A stretch of DNA of 64,000 bases from JBFMFH01 sp040752275 (GTDB taxonomy: Bacteria > Acidobacteriota > Vicinamibacteria > Vicinamibacterales > JAKQTR01). The position numbers and the translations under genes are program-made. Below the pieces are notes generated by a model. It was not told where the DNA came from. It saw only the letters and a program-made list of their open reading frames with translations, and searched no databases. The DNA is taken from contig JBFMFH010000087.1 of the NCBI GenBank assembly GCA_040752275.1, positions 42,326 through 106,325 on the forward strand. Reading direction: 5' to 3'. This document shows positions 8,799-19,423 of the stretch, in pieces (the stretch's first letter is position 1; each line of letters opens with the position of its first letter).

Positions 8799-9265
8799 TG
8801 GCGGCGGATAGGCACGACGACGTCGCGGCCGCGCCGCTCCTCGATCCGTGGAATGCGCACCCGCAGCTCGCCGTTGGAGATGATGGCGGTCGCCTCGGCG
8901 ACCATGAATGCGCCGGTCAGGCGGATGGCTCGGGCGAAGCGCCCGAAATCGCGTTCGACCTGGTGAAAGCTCGCCCGGGACCGCTCCTCGGGGAGCGGAG
9001 GCCGCTTGCCGCCTGCGACGATGACGACGTTGCCGCTGATGAGAACGCGGAGGTCGTCCGGGGCCGTGCCAGGCAGGTCAACAGCGATCTCGACGGCGCC
9101 GTCCGTCTCGAACGCATCGAGCGCCGGGGTGAAGATGCCCGGAGGCAGACGCCGGTCCGATGGCCGGACGCGATCGAGGTCCTCGAAGATGCGACCGACC
9201 ACCTCCGTCAAGTCGCCGACATCCACGACCGGCAACTGGGCGTCCCGCTGTCCCATGGGCCTCAT
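8795..9265 (-). CDS. Hsp20/alpha-crystallin-family small heat shock protein
   Basis: A small ATP-independent chaperone of the Hsp20 family. The alpha-crystallin domain starts near FTPALDAFETDGAVEIAVDLPGTAPDDLRVLISGNVVIVAGGKR and ends with ISNGELRVRIPRIEERRG, the family A-x-x-x-n-G-v-L strand followed by a positive tail. ATG at 9265 (156 residues) is chosen because it forms an ATGA overlap with the stop of the upstream amidohydrolase; a longer frame exists but is not family-like. It is distinct from the Hsp20 at 16.3 kb: the I-x-I/V tail is missing and replaced by VVVPIRRQ. Confidence 0.88.
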   Translation of the reverse strand: MRPMGQRDAQLPVVDVGDLTEVVGRIFEDLDRVRPSDRRLPPGIFTPALDAFETDGAVEIAVDLPGTAPDDLRVLISGNVVIVAGGKRPPLPEERSRASFHQVERDFGRFARAIRLTGAFMVAEATAIISNGELRVRIPRIEERRGRDVVVPIRRQ

Positions 9266-10614
9266 GATCGCATAGGAGTTTCGTCCATCGCCAGCAGTGT
9301 GTTGACCAGGACAGCAGCCCCCCGGGCACAATCGTCCCAGCTCGTCGATTCGCGCGGCGAGTGGCTGACGCCGTCGATACTGGGAACGAAGATCATGCCC
9401 ATCGGGCCCAGGCGCGCCATCATCTGGGCGTCGTGACCGGCGCCGCTCGGCATCCGCTGATGCGGTAGTCCCAGACGGGCCGCCGCCGCCGCGACCGCGT
9501 CCTGGATTCGAGGGTCGGTCATCGCCGCCGGGTGGTGGCTGGTCCGTTCCATGGCAATGGTGGTACCCGTGTCTCGTGCGATCGACTCGGCCCGTTCGCG
9601 GATCCGCACGGCGAGCGTCGAGATCTTCCCGGCCGACAGATCGCGCAGTTCGATGGTGTGGGTGACGGTGCCAGGGACGACATTCGGCACGTTTGGCGCG
9701 ACCGTCAGCTGTCCCACGGTCCCTACGTGGCGGCCGGGCTCGGATCGCACCACGTCGTGCACGGCGATGACGAGCATTGACGCGGCCCTGAGCGCGTCAC
9801 GGCGGACCCCCATGGGCGTCGTGCCGGCGTGGTTCGGTTCGCCGGTGACGATCACCGCATACCGGTCGATGGCGACGATGCCCTCGACGACGCCGATGGG
9901 AATGCCGGCGGCGTGCAGGACGCCACCCTGCTCGATGTGCAGTTCGAGGTAGCAGTGGAAGGACCCCGGTGTTCGACGGGCGTCCGCGATGCGATCGGGA
10001 TTGCCACCGATGCGCCGGATGGCATCGCGCTTCCGCGTTCCCTGCCAGACAAAGTCGAGCTCGCCGGGCCCGAGTTCGCCGGCGGCCGCCCGGCTGCCGC
10101 AGAGCCCGTTGCCGAAGGCATACCCCTCTTCGTTGGCCCAGACCACGACCTCGAGCGGGTGCAGCGTCACGATGTTCCGCGCTGCCAGGACGCGCACCGC
10201 CTCAATGGCGGCGAGCGACCCGAGATCCCCGTCGAAGTTGCCGCCGTTGGGCACCGAATCGATGTGCGAGCCGAACAGGATGGGGAGGCGCTCTGGGTCG
10301 CGGCCCTTCCGGCGTCCGATGATGTTGCCGGCCGGGTCGACGCGAGTGTCGAGGCCGGCCGCGCGCATGAGGTCCATCACGAAGGCCCGGCCCGCGACGT
10401 CCGCCTCGGAGTAGGCGACGCGGGAAACGCCGTCGGCGAAGGTCCCGCCTGCTGTGCGGCCGAAGATGCTCAAGTTCTCGAGATCGCGCCGGAGGCGGAC
10501 GGCGTCGACGTCGAGGACCGGCCGGCCGGCCCGGCCAATCAGCAGGGACGGAGCACCCGCCCACACCAGCGAGGCGGCGGCGGACTGGATGAAAGTCCGG
10601 CGGTGGATGCGCAT
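9262..10614 (-). CDS. TAT-exported M20-family amidohydrolase (N-carbamoyl amino acid hydrolase / allantoate amidohydrolase type)
   Basis: A 450-residue metal-dependent hydrolase of the hydantoinase/carbamoylase branch of M20. LPILFGSHIDSVPNGGNFDGDLG holds the first zinc ligands (His, Asp), VVWANEEGYAFGNGLCGSR the catalytic Glu, and ELHIEQG and SGAGHDAQ the later ligands. GEPNHAGTTPM lies in the dimerisation domain. ATG at 10614 gives an N-terminus HRRTFIQSAAASLVWAG, a twin-arginine signal, so the folded enzyme is probably exported; an upstream frame extension is not family-like. It cuts C-N bonds of N-carbamoyl or ureido compounds; the exact substrate is unknown. Coupled by ATGA to the hsp20 gene. 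Confidence 0.87.
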   Translation of the reverse strand: MRIHRRTFIQSAAASLVWAGAPSLLIGRAGRPVLDVDAVRLRRDLENLSIFGRTAGGTFADGVSRVAYSEADVAGRAFVMDLMRAAGLDTRVDPAGNIIGRRKGRDPERLPILFGSHIDSVPNGGNFDGDLGSLAAIEAVRVLAARNIVTLHPLEVVVWANEEGYAFGNGLCGSRAAAGELGPGELDFVWQGTRKRDAIRRIGGNPDRIADARRTPGSFHCYLELHIEQGGVLHAAGIPIGVVEGIVAIDRYAVIVTGEPNHAGTTPMGVRRDALRAASMLVIAVHDVVRSEPGRHVGTVGQLTVAPNVPNVVPGTVTHTIELRDLSAGKISTLAVRIRERAESIARDTGTTIAMERTSHHPAAMTDPRIQDAVAAAAARLGLPHQRMPSGAGHDAQMMARLGPMGMIFVPSIDGVSHSPRESTSWDDCARGAAVLVNTLLAMDETPMRS

Positions 10615-10690
10615 GCCGGCATTATAGGCGCCAGGACCACCGATCGGCCGCCGCATGACCACCTATCGACGGGGACTGGACAGATCGATG

Positions 10691-10727
10691 GCCGGTCCCC
10701 GGGTCCTGGTCCTCGGGCCCCGGTCTA
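10691..10727. repeat. Degenerate 7-bp tandem tract after leuD
   Basis: Pyrimidine-rich heptads of the GGTCCCC / GGGTCCT / GGTCCTC / GGGCCCC type (GGGACC-like on the minus strand) fill the space just downstream of the leuD stop. They match the unit family of the tracts after groEL and at 55.0 kb. Confidence 0.55.
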
Positions 10728-11222
10728 TCCCCGCTGTTCCTCCAACAGTCGCGCCCGGGTATACGCAATCAGACCACCTGCGTCGATGATGGCCTGCCGC
10801 GCCGGCGGCAGCGGCTCGATGGGGTGGGTCGTGCCTCTCGTGACGTTCGTCACGGCCTCAGGCGTGAGGTCGATCTCGTCACCGACCTCCGCCGTGATGG
10901 TCGGGCAGATGATCGTCCTCAGCCCGAGGTTGATCGAGTTCTGAAGGAAGATGCGCGCGAAACCGCGGGCGATGACGATGAGCCCGTGGCCGTTCAGCGT
11001 CGACGCCGCCTGCTCTCGAGACGACCCGCACCCGAAGTTCTGACCGCCGACGATGATGCTGTCGCGGGGCACCTCGCCCCTCTGCAGGGCCGCGTTGAAG
11101 GCCTTGTCGTCGGCGAAACAGAACTGGGGTGTCTCGCCGGGCAGGACCGTGGCCATGAAGCGACCCGGATAGATCGTGTCAGTCGACACATCGTCGCCGA
11201 TCGTGTAGACCACCTTCGCCAT
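10725..11222 (-). CDS. leuD: 3-isopropylmalate dehydratase-type small subunit (LeuD family)
   Basis: A 165-residue swivel-domain subunit of a LeuCD-type hydro-lyase. GDDVSTDTIYPGRFM opens the domain and GGQNFGCGSSREQAASTLNGHG is the substrate-loop signature. ATG at 11222 has AGGAGG 9 nt upstream; the same frame stays open upstream across leuC but that part is not coding. It works only with the LeuC-type subunit 5 nt upstream. The gene symbol marks the family: no isopropylmalate synthase gene lies nearby, and the neighbours (CoA-transferase, HMG-CoA lyase type) allow other substrates such as methylmalate or citramalate. Confidence 0.88.
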   Translation of the reverse strand: MAKVVYTIGDDVSTDTIYPGRFMATVLPGETPQFCFADDKAFNAALQRGEVPRDSIIVGGQNFGCGSSREQAASTLNGHGLIVIARGFARIFLQNSINLGLRTIICPTITAEVGDEIDLTPEAVTNVTRGTTHPIEPLPPARQAIIDAGGLIAYTRARLLEEQRG

Positions 11223-11227
11223 GACCG

Positions 11228-12517
11228 TCAGCCCTCCTGTCTCGGATCGGTGATGACACCCGTGATGGCGCTGGCGGCCGCGACTGCGGGGGAACACAGG
11301 AACACCTGGCCCGTGGGATTGCCCATCCGCCCCTTGAAGTTGCGGTTCGTCGTCGAGAGCGCCGTCTCGTGGTCTCCGAGCGCGCCCTCGTGGACGCCGA
11401 GGCAGCAGCCGCACCCCGGATTCATGATGACGGCGCCGGCCGCGATCAGATCGGCCAGGTATCCGCGTCTCATGGCGTCCTGGTAGATCCGCCAGGAGGC
11501 TGGGAAGACGAGCATGCGGACGCCCTTGGCGAGCTTGCGGCCGCGCAGCCGCTCCGCCGCGATCGCGAGATCGTCGAGGCGGCCGTTCGTGCACGACCCG
11601 ATCACGATCTGGTGCACACGGGTCCCGGCGACCTCGCCGACGCCCCTTACGTTGTCGACCGTGTGCGGGCACGCGATCTGAGGGCCCAGCGACGAGACGT
11701 CGACGTCGATGACGCGGTCGTAGGCGGCGTCCGGGTCGGACCGGACGAGATCGAGAGAATCGGTCACGCCCGCCTCCTCGCGCAGGTAGCGCACGGTCTC
11801 GTCGTCGGCGGGGACGATGCCCGAGGTGGCGCCGGCTTCGACCGACATGTTGGCGAGCGTGAGCCGCCCCGACATCGACATGGTCCGGATCGCGCTACCG
11901 TGGAATTCGATCACTTTGAAGTTCGCGCCCTCGGCCGTCAGCAAGCCGACCAGGTGCAGGATGAGGTCCTTTGGCGTGATGGCGTCGCCGAAACGCCCGC
12001 GCACGTCGACCCTGATCGAGCCTGGCACCTGGACGTTGACGGCGCGCCCGAGCGCCCAGACCGACGCCATCTCCGTCGCACCCACGCCGAAGGCGAACGC
12101 CCCGACAGCGCCGTGGCTCGTCGTGTGGCTGTCGGCGCCGACAATCACGAAGCCGGGGCGGTCGTAGCCGGCCTCGGCCAGCACCTGATGGCAGATCCCG
12201 CCCTCGTCGCCGCGGACGTCGTGGAACTTGGCGATGCCCTGCTCGTAGGCGAACTCGCGAACACGCTTCTGGTTCGTGGCCGTCTTGGCCGTTTCAGCGG
12301 GGACGCGGTGGTCGAAGATGACCGCGATCCTGGATGGGTCCCACACCTTCGGATCAAGTCCGGTCCCCCGGTAGATCTCGAGGAACTGGTTGATGACAAG
12401 GGCCGTGTTCTCGTGCGACATGGCCAGATCGACGGCCGGCTCGACGACCTCCCCCACCTCGACCGATGCCCGCCCGGAGGCGCGGGCGAGGATCTTCTGT
12501 ACGACCGTCATGGCCAT
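11228..12517 (-). CDS. leuC: 3-isopropylmalate dehydratase-type large subunit (LeuC/aconitase family)
   Basis: A 429-residue [4Fe-4S] dehydratase large subunit. The three cluster ligands lie in IGSCTNGRLDD and in NPGCGCCLGVHEG; VGADSHTTSHGAVGAFAFGVG and the MTVVQKILAR N-terminus are also typical. A second ATG two codons in is equally possible as start. It belongs to the shorter archaeal-type LeuC/homoaconitase branch rather than the 470-residue enterobacterial type. With LeuD it moves a hydroxyl group between neighbouring carbons of a substituted malate. It starts 4 nt after the CoA-transferase stop, consistent with one transcript from about 15.8 to 10.7 kb. Confidence 0.88.
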   Translation of the reverse strand: MAMTVVQKILARASGRASVEVGEVVEPAVDLAMSHENTALVINQFLEIYRGTGLDPKVWDPSRIAVIFDHRVPAETAKTATNQKRVREFAYEQGIAKFHDVRGDEGGICHQVLAEAGYDRPGFVIVGADSHTTSHGAVGAFAFGVGATEMASVWALGRAVNVQVPGSIRVDVRGRFGDAITPKDLILHLVGLLTAEGANFKVIEFHGSAIRTMSMSGRLTLANMSVEAGATSGIVPADDETVRYLREEAGVTDSLDLVRSDPDAAYDRVIDVDVSSLGPQIACPHTVDNVRGVGEVAGTRVHQIVIGSCTNGRLDDLAIAAERLRGRKLAKGVRMLVFPASWRIYQDAMRRGYLADLIAAGAVIMNPGCGCCLGVHEGALGDHETALSTTNRNFKGRMGNPTGQVFLCSPAVAAASAITGVITDPRQEG

Positions 12518-12520
12518 GGA

Positions 12521-13714
12521 TCAGACGACTCCCTTCTGCCTGAGGGCCGTCACCTGAGCCTCGGTGTAGCCGAGGCGGCCCAGGATCTCGGCGGTGTGCG
12601 CGGAGAGCCGAGGTGGCGGTGCGCCGATTGCGCCCGGCGTCTTCTCGAACTTGGCGGTCAACGAGAACAGCTTCAACGGCCCGAGATCCGGTTCGGTGAC
12701 TTCCTGGATCGTGCCGCGATGCCGGATCTGGGCCGACGTCAGGGCCGAGCGGAGGTCCGCGATCTCGCCGGACGGGACGCCCCTCTCGTTGAGCGCGTCC
12801 ACCCAGTGGGCCGTGGGCTTCTCGCGGAGCTTCGCCTCGAGGAGGGGTGTCAGCATCTTGCGGTTGGTCTTGCGAACGTCCCGTCCTGCGAAGCGCTCGT
12901 CGCCCTTCAGCTCGGGTACGCCGAGCACGTCACAGACGGCTTCCCATTGCTCCTGCTGGTTGGCGGCGACGTTGATGTACCCGTCGGCGGTGACGAAGGT
13001 GCCGGAGGGAGCCGCCGTGAAGTTGTCGTTGCCCATCGGGACCGGCGGCTGGCCGCCGATGAGCAGATTGGCCGCCACCCAGCCCATCAGCGGCATGATC
13101 GAGTCCAGCATGGCGATGTCGATGAACTGGCCCTCGCCCGTCCGCTCGCGATGGAAGAGCGCGGCCATGATCGCAAACGCGGCGTTCAGGCCGCCGACCG
13201 TGTCGCAGACCGGGAACCCGCAGCGGAGCGGATGGAGGCGCTCGTCGCCGTTGACGTCCATGACGCCGCTGAGGCCCTGGATGATCTGATCGTAGGCAGG
13301 CTTGAGAGCATCCGGGCCCGTCTGACCGAACCCCGAGATGGCGCAGTAGATCAGCCGCGCGTTCGAGGCGCGCAGCGCGGCGTACGACAACCCGAGCCTC
13401 TCCATGACGCCGGGACGGAAATTCTCGACGATGACGTCGGATTCCGCAGCGAGGGCCCGGAAGATCGTCCGGGCCTCCTCGTGCTTCAGATTGAGCGTCA
13501 ACGACCTCTTGTTGGCGTTCTGGGCGAGAAAGCTCGTGCCCATCAGCTCCTGGTTGAGCCTCGGGACGTTGCCGAGCTTGCGGGCCAGATCGCCGCCCTG
13601 CGGATGCTCGATCTTGATCACGTCCGCGCCCGCAAGGGCCAGATGCACGGTCGCGAACGGCCCCGCCAGGACGTTGGTGAGATCAAGGACTCGGATGCCG
13701 TCGAGCAGCTTCAC
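12521..13714 (-). CDS. CaiB/BaiF-family (class III) CoA-transferase
   Basis: A 397-residue family III CoA-transferase, which moves CoA between carboxylic acids through an enzyme aspartyl-CoA intermediate. The N-terminal GIRVLDLTNVLAGPFATVHLALAGADVIKIEHP, VIVENFRPGVMERLGL, CAISGFGQTGP and the catalytic-Asp region GQFIDIAMLDS are all present. The start is GTG at 13714 in a GTGA overlap with the lyase stop. Characterised relatives act on formate/oxalate, carnitine, citramalate or itaconate; the lyase and the LeuCD-type enzyme beside it favour a C5 or branched C6 dicarboxylate, but that is inference. Confidence 0.85.
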   Translation of the reverse strand: MKLLDGIRVLDLTNVLAGPFATVHLALAGADVIKIEHPQGGDLARKLGNVPRLNQELMGTSFLAQNANKRSLTLNLKHEEARTIFRALAAESDVIVENFRPGVMERLGLSYAALRASNARLIYCAISGFGQTGPDALKPAYDQIIQGLSGVMDVNGDERLHPLRCGFPVCDTVGGLNAAFAIMAALFHRERTGEGQFIDIAMLDSIMPLMGWVAANLLIGGQPPVPMGNDNFTAAPSGTFVTADGYINVAANQQEQWEAVCDVLGVPELKGDERFAGRDVRKTNRKMLTPLLEAKLREKPTAHWVDALNERGVPSGEIADLRSALTSAQIRHRGTIQEVTEPDLGPLKLFSLTAKFEKTPGAIGAPPPRLSAHTAEILGRLGYTEAQVTALRQKGVV

Positions 13715-14670
13715 GTCGCAGACCCCCTCTCAGGACTGGTCGCGGCGCGGGCCGGAGCGAAGCGGCCGCCGTGGGGAATCGGCCCGGTCGCGTGGATGAC
13801 GCCCGGGAGGGCCCGCCCGAAGAAGGCCTCCGCGTCCTTCACCACCTCGAGCAGCGGATCCAGCGTCACGTCCCGGCGCAGGTTCACCCGGTGCAACAGG
13901 TGAACCAGGTCCTCGGTACAGAGGTTCCCGGCGGCGACAGCCGTGAAGGGGCAGCCCCCGAGGCCGCCGAAGGCCGACTCGAAACAGGTGACCCCCGCCT
14001 CGAGCGCCGCGAAGGCATTGGCGAGGGCCAATCCGTAGGTGTTGTGGAAGTGGCACGTCATCGTCACACCCCGGCCCATGTCGGCCACGGCACCGAACAG
14101 GTCGCGAACCTGGGCCGGGTCGGCGTGACCGGCCGAATCGGCCAGCGACACGGTGGTGAGCCCGGCGTCCAGGAAGCGGCGCACCAGGTCGAGCACGCGC
14201 GACTCGGGGATCGGGCCCTCGAACCCGCACCCGAAGGCCGACTGGACGGAGACCTGAACACCGGCGCCGGCGGACAGGGCCTGGCGTCCCATCGCAACAA
14301 TCCGACCGGCCGCCTCCATGGTGCCCATCCCGGTGTTCTTCTCACTGTGGGTGTTGCTCGCCGACACGCCCATACAGAAATAGGACACCCCGCAGTCGGC
14401 GCCGCGCTCGAGGCCCTTCTCGTTCAGCACGAGCGCCGACAGGGTGACCTCGGCAGGCACGGACACTCGCGCCACCTGCCTGAACAGGTCGTCGGTGTCG
14501 GCCATCTGGGGCACGCGCTTCGGGTTGACGAACGAGCCGAGCTGGATCAGATCGACGCCCGTCGTCATTAGACGGGCCAGCCACGCCAGCTTGCGATCGG
14601 TCGGAACCGTGGCCTCCTCGATCTGCAGGCCGTCGCGCAGCCCCACCTCGTGAAGGACCACCGGCTGCAT
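13711..14670 (-). CDS. HMG-CoA lyase-type acyl-CoA lyase
   Basis: A 319-residue HMGL-like TIM barrel. VVLHEVGLRDGLQIEE carries the RD metal/catalytic motif, MTCHFHNTYGLALANAFAALEAGV the metal-binding HxH, and SAFGGLGGCPFTAVAAGNLCTED the mobile loop with the catalytic Cys of HMG-CoA lyases. It should split a 3-hydroxy-3-methyl-type acyl-CoA into acetyl-CoA and a keto acid; citramalyl-CoA (giving pyruvate) is a plausible alternative to HMG-CoA. ATG at 14670 starts at the family N-terminus. GTGA overlap with the CoA-transferase downstream and a 5-nt gap from the dehydrogenase upstream place it in the same operon. Confidence 0.87.
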   Translation of the reverse strand: MQPVVLHEVGLRDGLQIEEATVPTDRKLAWLARLMTTGVDLIQLGSFVNPKRVPQMADTDDLFRQVARVSVPAEVTLSALVLNEKGLERGADCGVSYFCMGVSASNTHSEKNTGMGTMEAAGRIVAMGRQALSAGAGVQVSVQSAFGCGFEGPIPESRVLDLVRRFLDAGLTTVSLADSAGHADPAQVRDLFGAVADMGRGVTMTCHFHNTYGLALANAFAALEAGVTCFESAFGGLGGCPFTAVAAGNLCTEDLVHLLHRVNLRRDVTLDPLLEVVKDAEAFFGRALPGVIHATGPIPHGGRFAPARAATSPERGSAT

Positions 14671-14675
14671 GGTCG

Positions 14676-15794
14676 CTACAGTCCTCGCGCCACGGCCTCG
14701 GCCATCTCGGTCGTCGTGGCCGTGCCACCCAAGTCGTAGGTCCGGACCTGACCGAGCCTGATGACCTCGGCGGTGGCCCGCTCGAGGCGCGACGCCAGGT
14801 CCCCTTCGCCCAACCAGTCGAGCATCATCTTCGCCGCGAGGATCGTGGCGAGGGGATTGACCTTGTCCTGGCCCGCGTACTTCGGCGCCGAGCCATGCGT
14901 GGGTTCGAAGACAGCCAGCGTGTCGCCGATGTTGCCCGAACAGGCGAAGCCGAGACCGCCGACCATCTGCGCGCACAGGTCGGACACGATGTCGCCGTAG
15001 AGGTTCGGCGCGACGAGCACGTCGTAGTTCAACGGGTTCTTCAGGAGCCACATGGTCATGGCGTCCACGTTGGCCTCGTCGAAGACGATCTCGGGGTAGC
15101 GCGACGCCACGTCACGTGCGACCTCGAGAAACAGCCCGTCGGTTGCCCGGACGACGTTGGCCTTGTGCACCACCGTGACCTTCTTCCGGCCGGCCTTGCG
15201 GGCGAAGGCGAAGGCCGCCTCGAGGATGCGCTCCGAGCCCTTCTTCGTGTTGATCTTGCACGACACCGCGTAGTCATCGCCCTTCAGGCCGGCGAACGGG
15301 GCGAATCCTCTGGAGAGCCGTCCCAGCGCCGCGGCCAGTTCGTCCGGAACCGGAGCGAACTCCACCCCCGCATACAGGTCCTCGGTGTTCTCGCGGAACA
15401 CCACGATGTCGATCTCGTCGTTGTGGTTGAGCCGGTTGCCCGGGTACGCCTTGATCGGCCGCAGGCAGATGTAGAGGTCGAAGATCTGCCGCATCCGCAC
15501 GATAGGCGATCGATACATCAGGCCCGTGTCACGCAACTCCGGGACCAGCGCCGCCGCCGCCGCCCTGGCGGGCTTCGACGTGATGGCGCCGAACAGGGCG
15601 GCATCGGCACTCTTCAGCAGATCGATGGTGCGCGCGGGCAGGGCATCGCCTTCCCGGCACCAGAACTCCCAGCCGATGTCACCGCGGAGGTACTCGGCAT
15701 CGAGCCCGAGCCGATCGAGCACAAGCCTCGTCGCGTCCATCACATCGACACCCACCCCGTCGCCAGGCAGCCACGCAATCCGGTACTTCGCCAT
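14676..15794 (-). CDS. Isocitrate/isopropylmalate dehydrogenase-family enzyme
   Basis: A 372-residue beta-decarboxylating dehydrogenase. IAWLPGDGVGVDVMDA is the N-terminal signature; VVFRENTEDLYAGVEF, the catalytic KKVTVVHKANVVRATDG, NVDAMTMWLLKNPLNYDVLVAPNLYGDIVSDLCAQMVGGLGFACSGNIGD-type metal and cofactor region, and FEPTHGSAPKYAGQDKVNPLATILAAKMMLDWLG are present. NAD dependence is likely because the NADP-specific Lys-Tyr pair is not apparent. It could act on 3-isopropylmalate, methylmalate or tartrate-like acids. First gene of the minus-strand unit; the frame upstream of ATG 15794 is open but not family-like. Confidence 0.85.
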   Translation of the reverse strand: MAKYRIAWLPGDGVGVDVMDATRLVLDRLGLDAEYLRGDIGWEFWCREGDALPARTIDLLKSADAALFGAITSKPARAAAAALVPELRDTGLMYRSPIVRMRQIFDLYICLRPIKAYPGNRLNHNDEIDIVVFRENTEDLYAGVEFAPVPDELAAALGRLSRGFAPFAGLKGDDYAVSCKINTKKGSERILEAAFAFARKAGRKKVTVVHKANVVRATDGLFLEVARDVASRYPEIVFDEANVDAMTMWLLKNPLNYDVLVAPNLYGDIVSDLCAQMVGGLGFACSGNIGDTLAVFEPTHGSAPKYAGQDKVNPLATILAAKMMLDWLGEGDLASRLERATAEVIRLGQVRTYDLGGTATTTEMAEAVARGL

Positions 15795-16190
<396 letters not shown>

Positions 16191-16219
16191 TTGACAAACG
16201 CTCATGTGTCGGCTATATT
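16191..16219 (+). promoter_or_regulatory. Sigma-70-type promoter of hsp20-groES-groEL
   Basis: TTGACA (16191-16196), a 17-nt spacer and TATATT (16214-16219) match the housekeeping consensus in five to six positions per box with ideal spacing. Transcription would start near 16226, giving an approximately 90-nt leader. No CIRCE-type (TTAGCACTC) or HAIR-type (CTTGAGT) repeat is visible, so HrcA or HspR control is not supported here. Confidence 0.8.
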
Positions 16220-16314
16220 ATGTAGCGTAAGGCTGAGCGTGAGCCGAGGAGGGCTCCGCGACCGACAGGCAACGGCCGCCACCCGGCGGCCGCAGAGACG
16301 ATTGGAGGAACACC

Positions 16315-16764
16315 ATGGCTATCGTACGTTGGGAACCATTCCGGGAGATGGCCACGATCCAGGACCGCGTCAACCGGCTGTTCAGCGAGTTCTATCGTGG
16401 GAGCGACGATGACGTCTTGCGGCGAGGATCGTGGATCCCGCCGGTGGACATTTACGACACCGGCAACCACGAGCTGATCATCAAGGCCGAACTCCCCGAC
16501 ATGGGCAAGGACGACATCGAGATCACGGTCGACAACGACACGCTGACGCTCAAGGGCGAGAAGAAGATGGACGGCGCCATCAAGGACGACCAGTGCCGCC
16601 GGATCGAGCGGGCCTACGGGATGTTCAGCCGCACCTTCTCCCTGCCGCCCACCGTGGACGCGGCGAAGGTGAAGGCCGACTACAAGAACGGCGTGCTCAC
16701 CTTGACGCTGCCCCTCAAGGAAGAGGCAAGGCCGAAGCAGATCCCTGTCCAGGTCCAGGGCTAG
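16315..16764 (+). CDS. Hsp20/alpha-crystallin small heat shock protein
   Basis: A 149-residue small heat shock protein. MAIVRWEPFREMATIQDRVNRLFSEF is the usual N-terminal arm, WIPPVDIYDTGNHELIIKAELPDMGKDDIEITV starts the alpha-crystallin domain, and YKNGVLTLTLPLKEEARPKQIPVQV ends it, with the basic-IPV tail used in oligomer contacts. It binds unfolding proteins without ATP and hands them to the GroEL system, whose genes follow. ATG at 16315 has GGAGG about 6 nt upstream. The promoter directly upstream probably drives the whole hsp20-groES-groEL set. Confidence 0.96.
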   Translation: MAIVRWEPFREMATIQDRVNRLFSEFYRGSDDDVLRRGSWIPPVDIYDTGNHELIIKAELPDMGKDDIEITVDNDTLTLKGEKKMDGAIKDDQCRRIERAYGMFSRTFSLPPTVDAAKVKADYKNGVLTLTLPLKEEARPKQIPVQVQG

Positions 16765-16815
16765 CCCCGGAGGCGGCCCTGACCGCACGGCTGGAGATCC
16801 GGATCGCGCCGAGCG

Positions 16816-16843
16816 CCGGGGTGCCCGTTGCTGGGCACCCCGG
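16816..16843. terminator. Perfect 11-bp hairpin between hsp20 and groES
   Basis: CCGGGGTGCCC (16816-16826), a 6-nt loop and GGGCACCCCGG (16833-16843) form a strong stem. No T-run follows, so read-through into groES is expected; it may protect or process the hsp20 message and lower downstream expression. Confidence 0.6.
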
Positions 16844-16924
16844 CTTCGCGCGTCCGGCTCCCCCGATTGCACAAGACCGATGGCCACACCGCACGGCATC
16901 CCAGGAGACAAGGAGGCAGGCTCG

Positions 16925-17221
<297 letters not shown>

Positions 17222-17243
17222 GCACGGACACGAGGACACGAGT

Positions 17244-18867
<1,624 letters not shown>

Positions 18868-18869
<2 letters not shown>

Positions 18870-18983
18870 GAACAGGGACCGGAGAACAGGGACCGGGGAA
18901 CAGCGACCGGAGACCGGGGACCAGGGACCGGGGACCAGGGACCGGGGAACAGGGCCGGGGAACAGGGCCGGGGACCAGCGACG
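18868..18983. repeat. GGGACCR/GAGAACA heptad tract after groEL
   Basis: About sixteen 7-bp units (GAGAACA, GGGACCG, GGGAACA, GGGACCA and near variants) run in register from the groEL stop codon onward, slipping by one base near 18960. No typical terminator hairpin is seen; the tract itself lies where one would be expected. The remaining approximately 130 nt before rpoZ contain no gene. Confidence 0.8.
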
Positions 18984-19117
18984 GGATTCGAGGCGCTGGT
19001 GCCTGGCCCCGTCCCAGTTGTCCGCGGGCCGTCGCCTGAGCGCCGTGCCATTGCGCGCAGGATCTGTCGCGCGCAGGATCTTGCGTCACGCACGCAACTG
19101 GGCTAGGTTAGAGGATC

Positions 19118-19423
19118 GTGAACATCTTCCCCGAAGACCGAGAGGGCCCTGAAGAAGCCGTCGTGCGGCCCGACCCGAAATACGCCGTCGATCCGCGGCG
19201 CAGCCGGTTTCTGTTCGTGGATATCGCCGCTCAGCGTGCCAAGCAGTTGCGCCGGGGCGCGATGTACCGGATCGATCAGTCCGACGCCGATGCCGCGGCG
19301 CCCCCGCCTGCGGTTCCCCGCAAGCCCGAGCGCCTCGCGATGGACGAGGTGCGGCTCGGATACGTGGAGTACTCGCTGCCGAATTCCGGCAACACGCCCC
19401 CGGGGGCAGGGACCGACTCGTGA
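19118..19423 (+). CDS. rpoZ: RNA polymerase omega subunit (RpoZ-like)
   Basis: A 101-residue protein whose centre, RSRFLFVDIAAQRAKQLRRG, matches the omega-subunit helix that clamps the beta-prime C-terminus, followed by KPERLAMDEVRLGYVEYSLP, equivalent to the family K-p-x-x-A-l-x-E-v segment. Omega assists RNA polymerase assembly. A GTG start at 19118 follows AGAGGA at short spacing. The insertion RIDQSDADAAAPPPAVPR and the variable ends differ from model RpoZ proteins, so identity rests on the two short motifs. Overlaps the next gene by GTGA. Confidence 0.72.
   Translation: MNIFPEDREGPEEAVVRPDPKYAVDPRRSRFLFVDIAAQRAKQLRRGAMYRIDQSDADAAAPPPAVPRKPERLAMDEVRLGYVEYSLPNSGNTPPGAGTDS

Noticed and set aside
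11369..13903. 844-codon plus-strand frame
   Set aside because: Antisense to leuC and the CoA-transferase; an artefact of high GC and low stop frequency.
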